Positions 60,976 to 64,000 of a stretch of DNA of 64,000 nucleotides are shown in pieces. The stretch spans positions 310,001-374,000 of the forward strand of contig OY755187.1 in NCBI GenBank assembly GCA_963576735.1, given 5' to 3'. The notes beneath the pieces are model-generated. The model ran no database searches, was not told where the DNA came from, and saw nothing but the letters and a program-made list of their open reading frames with translations. This stretch comes from Bedellia somnulentella. Taxonomy: Eukaryota; Arthropoda; Insecta; Lepidoptera; Bedelliidae. Each line of letters begins with the position of its first letter. The stretch's first letter is position 1. A program made the position numbers and the translations under genes.

Positions 60976-62725
60976 CTGCAAACACATAAGTATTAACTTC
61001 TTAAGCTATCATTATTTAACATACAAACATGTACTCACGGCTATAAGTCTCAAAAAGGGGTAGCCAGAGGTTCAGAGCTAGAAACTCCTCAGCCACATTT
61101 GAAAGTTGATTGGGGACAAGATGGTAGAAATAAATTATGGTTGGTGATGGATGTCCAACCGAATCGACCAAAAACCACTTTAAAAAAATCCTATACTGTT
61201 AATCGCCTCTTACTACACCCGTGGATTCTGCCATTCTGCCATGGGTAGTGATATTCTAAGCCAGCACTACACGGTTAATTATTATTTAAATCTTAAACAT
61301 AGTTTATCACATAATAAAAAAAGGATTAACAGGAGGAATAACAAAAACATTCAAATTATGTGATAGGCGTTCTCAACATTTACATTATATCTGAAAAGGT
61401 AGACAAGTGGCCTTTCGAATTTGTAAAAAATTCGGAGGTAGGAAACTCAAACACTACATAATGTGTAAAAGAAACAAAGGATAGAAGAATTTCGCGCTGG
61501 CAGCCATTGACACGGTAGCTCAATTGGCAGAGCGACGGGGGCGTATACCCGAGGCCGTGGGTTTGAGTCCCGCCTGTGTCGAAATTTTTCTTTCCTTTAT
61601 TTATTAAAAATAATCCCCACATGAGGTTTTCATTAACAAAAACATCCAAAATAGTTTATCACATTTTTACTCAATGTAAAAAAGTGGTAAAAGGCTTTCA
61701 TATAAATATTTTTGATGACGGTTTAAAATAGCAAACGTTTCAGAACCGATTAAATTAGGCTGGATATTTTACTATTTATTTATATAGAAGAGGTTTGATC
61801 AGTCGTCTTTGTATGAAGAATGAGCCTTTTCTTATTTTTTAGTCGTTTCCTTTTAGCCTTTCTTTTGCACCTTAAAGTAGTAAAGCCAGAAATAGGCATG
61901 CCTCAATGTTAACCCCGCTAAATCCCGAAGGAGTGACACAGTTTCCATCTAATACTATCAAATTTTCATAATATTTTTGTAGTAATGATTTTTTGTCTGA
62001 ACTTTGCGTTCTCTTGATAGAGGATGGAACTATTGCCAGTTCTTAATAATACATACATATACTCAACGCTGTAAATCCCTAGATGGGGTAGCCAGAGCTA
62101 AAGAATTAGAAATTTCTCAGCCACTTTTGGAAAGTTAAGTGGGAAAAAGATGGTAAAATAAAGGTTGTTGGTGATGAGTCTCCAACCGCATCGCCCAGAA
62201 ATCCCTTAAAAGCCCCAATACCGTTAGTCGCCTCTTACGTACACCCACCGGAAGAAATGGGGTAGTGCTATTCTAAGCCGACACTACACAGCATTCCTAA
62301 TAATAGTCCACACACACACACACACACACAAACACACACCCACTCATTCCGTAACATGAAAATTCATTTTTCCTTGTTATATTATATAATTTTTATATTT
62401 TATTTTGGAAGCTTATGGCTGCATTTACAAAATTGAATTAGTATGTAGATACTTAGCTGTAAATAACAAGCTTCCTCATATAGTACATATTGTAATCGTA
62501 ATGTATTAATGTAACAAGTGTAATGGTCTACCTTTTGTGAAATAAATAAATTATTATTATAAATAAAATAAATAAATTTAGATTGTACAACTGAACCGAT
62601 TTTAGTATATTCTTTTTTTCTGATCTTTGTAAACTTTATAAATTAATAAGTCGTTTGCTGCATTTAATAAATCTACTTACCAGATGTAACTCTGGGCATG
62701 ATGGATGCATCTACTACGCTTAAGC
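60902..62725 (-). CDS. GMC oxidoreductase (glucose dehydrogenase-like), last two coding exons
   Basis: FAD-dependent glucose-methanol-choline oxidoreductase, C-terminal end only. Exon 62725-62681 (acceptor TTGCAG, donor GTAAGT) reads LSVVDASIMPRVTSG, the conserved motif of the GMC C-terminal domain. Exon 60975-60902 (acceptor TTGCAG) reads NTAAPTIMIAERGAEFIIDR and ends at TAA. A Gly codon is split between them in phase 1. NTxAPTIMIAER is the FAD-contacting C-terminal signature. In insects such enzymes are usually secreted and expanded in clusters with roles in cuticle, immunity or ecdysone metabolism; the exact member cannot be told. Upstream exons lie beyond 64,000. Confidence 0.93.
61018..61276 (-). 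mobile_element. Family A element
   Basis: ACATACAAACATGTACTCAC .. TAAGCCAGCACTACACGG. In the GMC terminal intron. Confidence 0.82.
61385..61645 (+). mobile_element. Family D element with GGAGGTAGG spacer
   Basis: GGAGGTAGGAAACTCAAACA, TTGACACGGTAGCTCAATTG, core to CCCGCCTGTGTCG, right arm AATCCCCACATGAGG. In the GMC terminal intron. Confidence 0.8.
61646..62045. other. GMC terminal intron, unique part
   Basis: No element or exon seen between the family D and family A insertions. Confidence 0.45.
62048..62293 (-). mobile_element. Family A element, full length
   Basis: AATACATACATATACTCAAC .. AAGCCGACACTACACAGC. In the GMC terminal intron. Confidence 0.86.
62309..62342. repeat. (CA)n microsatellite
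   Basis: CACACACACACACACACACA with small interruptions. Confidence 0.9.
62400..62580 (+). mobile_element. LINE 3' UTR fragment with ATTATTAT tail
   Basis: GTAATGGTCTACCTTTTGTG then AAATAAATAAATTATTATTA, a common lepidopteran LINE end. Lies in the last GMC intron. Confidence 0.5.
62681..62725 (-). CDS. GMC oxidoreductase penultimate exon (45 nt)
   Basis: Encodes LSVVDASIMPRVTSG with Gly codons split at both ends. Such a 45-nt exon is small but the motif and splice sites are unambiguous. Confidence 0.93.
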
Positions 62726-62824
62726 CTGCAAAAAAAGTAACATTTATGACTAAGATATACTATTGCTATGGGAGAGCTTTTATTACAGAAGAATTTTTGA
62801 TGATGTTTTCTTAAATAAAAGATA

Positions 62825-63068
62825 TACATACATATACTCACGGCTATATTTCCCTAGAAGGGGTAACCAGAGCTAAGGAATTATAAATTCCTCAGCCACT
62901 TTTGGAAGTTGAGCGGGGAAAAGATGGTAAAAGTAAAGGTTTTTGGTGATGGGTCTCCAGCCGCATCGCCCAAAAATCAAATAAAAAGCCCCAATACCGT
63001 TAGTCGCCTCTCACGACACCCATTGGTAGAAAGGGGTAGCGACATTCTAAGCCGGCACTACGCGGCAA
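62825..63068 (-). mobile_element. Family A element, full length
   Basis: ATACATACATATACTCACGG .. AAGCCGGCACTACGCGGC. Upstream intron of the GMC gene. Confidence 0.86.
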
Positions 63069-63355
63069 AAAAATATAAATATAAAAGATATTCTAACGTT
63101 TTCGGATAATGCTCCAAGTACCATTATATTAGTAGAAACACCTATCGCATCTTTTTTTGGATACACTGTCACTCAACCAACTGGCCAGTCAGTCACAAAT
63201 TTTCTCACGATTTTGTCTTCATCGTGAAAAACATTATCAATTTAACAATAGCAATATTTCTGATATTTCGGCTTAATTCATAATAATCCTTCTCCTCATA
63301 CCAATAAGGAAAATTTACTCGTGTCTCACTCGCCAAACAAAAGTTATTTCTATTA

Positions 63356-63435
63356 TAACATAACATATACTCTCGGCTATAAATCCCTAGAAGGGGTAGC
63401 CAGAGCTAAGGAATTAGAAATTCCTCAGCCACGTG
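63356..63435 (-). mobile_element. Family A element, tail third
   Basis: ATAACATATACTCTCGGCTA .. TAGAAATTCCTCAGCCACGT; continues into a family C-like scrap (63440-63515). Confidence 0.7.
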
Positions 63436-63667
63436 TGGAGAAGCCAATCACCGTTTTGTACTACGCTTTCATATGACATATGTATTTTTCACAACGTTTT
63501 CCTTAATGACGAATACAAATGTGAAAAATCGAATCTTCATTTTTAAGTGAATGGGATTAAAAAAGTTTAGAAGAGACGAGGACGAAATTATTGTTGTCTA
63601 TTTGAGCGTAAACCTCCAGGATTCGTACCGTCACGAAAGCTAGGAAAGACTGTATATGTATCTACTT

Positions 63668-63856
63668 ACATACATACAAACATATACTCACGGTCTTAAA
63701 TCCCAAGAAGGGGTAGCCAGTGTTTCAGAGCTTGAAACTCCTCAGCCCCATTTGGAAGTTGATAGGGGACAAGATGGTAGGAATAAAGTATCGTTGGTTA
63801 TAGGTTACCGACCGCATCGCCCAAAACCACCTAAATAAGCCCTATACCCCGTGGGC
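63668..63856 (-). mobile_element. Family A element, head-truncated
   Basis: ACATACATACAAACATATAC .. CAAGATGGTAGGAATAAAGT. Confidence 0.8.
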
Positions 63857-64000
63857 TATATAGTGCTGTGTAGTGTCAGCTTAGCACTACCCTATTTCTT
63901 CTGATGAGTGTACGTAAGAGGCGACTAACGGTATTGGGGCTTTTTGTGGGATTTTTGGGCGATGCGGCTGGAGACCCATCACCAACAACCTTTATTTTAC
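63857..64000 (+). mobile_element. Family A element, runs off the right edge
   Basis: GTGCTGTGTAGTGTCAGCTT .. GGAGACCCATCACCAACAAC; head-to-head with the previous copy. Confidence 0.83.

Noticed and set aside
1..64000. CRISPR arrays, bacterial operons or ribosome binding sites
   Set aside because: Spliced genes, SINEs and poly(A) signals show a eukaryotic nuclear genome; repeats here are dispersed or simple, not spacer-regular.

Overview
The window is nuclear insect DNA, most likely from a moth or butterfly (Lepidoptera). The intergenic and intronic sequence is AT-rich, while the short coding exons are GC-richer and follow GT-AG rules. It is packed with retroposons carrying (ATGT)n or (CATAA)n tails, Helitron-like ends (..CTAGT) and MITEs of the kind common in lepidopteran genomes. 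The species cannot be named from this. One assembly gap of 200 N lies at 42,665-42,864.

Minus strand, 419 to 39,866 (39,888 with the 5' leader): one large gene dominates. I joined 27 coding exons by hand. Every junction has an AG acceptor and a GT donor, and the frame stays open through all of them (5,447 nt, 1,815 codons plus 2 nt). The first three exons read as the start of an ABC transporter of subfamily A: a cytosolic LLWKDYLIRKR-type segment, TM1, then the conserved ARALPSAG..FLQSFICN block. The other 24 exons all belong to one extracellular loop. The window ends before the next membrane segments or any ATP-binding domain, so this is a giant ABCA with a hugely expanded first extracellular domain, comparable in layout to vertebrate ABCA12/ABCA13. 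A possible non-coding first exon lies near 55,713-55,830.

Minus strand, 60,902 to 62,725: the last two coding exons of a GMC-type FAD oxidoreductase (glucose dehydrogenase-like), with stop codon and poly(A) signal. The rest of that gene lies beyond the right edge.

Other coding sequence belongs to mobile DNA. A nearly intact non-LTR retrotransposon (33,876-37,697, minus) lies in ABCA intron 1; its SGNH-esterase ORF1 and endonuclease/reverse transcriptase ORF2 are joined by a -1 overlap at a canonical slippery heptamer. A 1.1-kb TIR element (52,108-53,193) carries two inward-facing 5' exons, one with a THAP zinc finger. A Penelope-like GIY-YIG endonuclease fragment abuts the gap. A short plus-strand two-exon 3' gene end of unknown type lies at 33,143-33,528.

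Repeats fill most of the rest. Family A is a roughly 250-bp SINE-like element, with more than 50 full or partial copies. Family B is RTE-like LINE 3' ends sharing family A's tail. Family C is a tRNA-derived SINE with a (CATAA)n tail. Family D is fold-back elements carrying a tRNA-like cloverleaf. Family E is a SINE with a Leu/Ser-type tRNA head. There are also two or more Helitron families and several TIR elements. Nesting is frequent and lets the order of insertion be read in several places.
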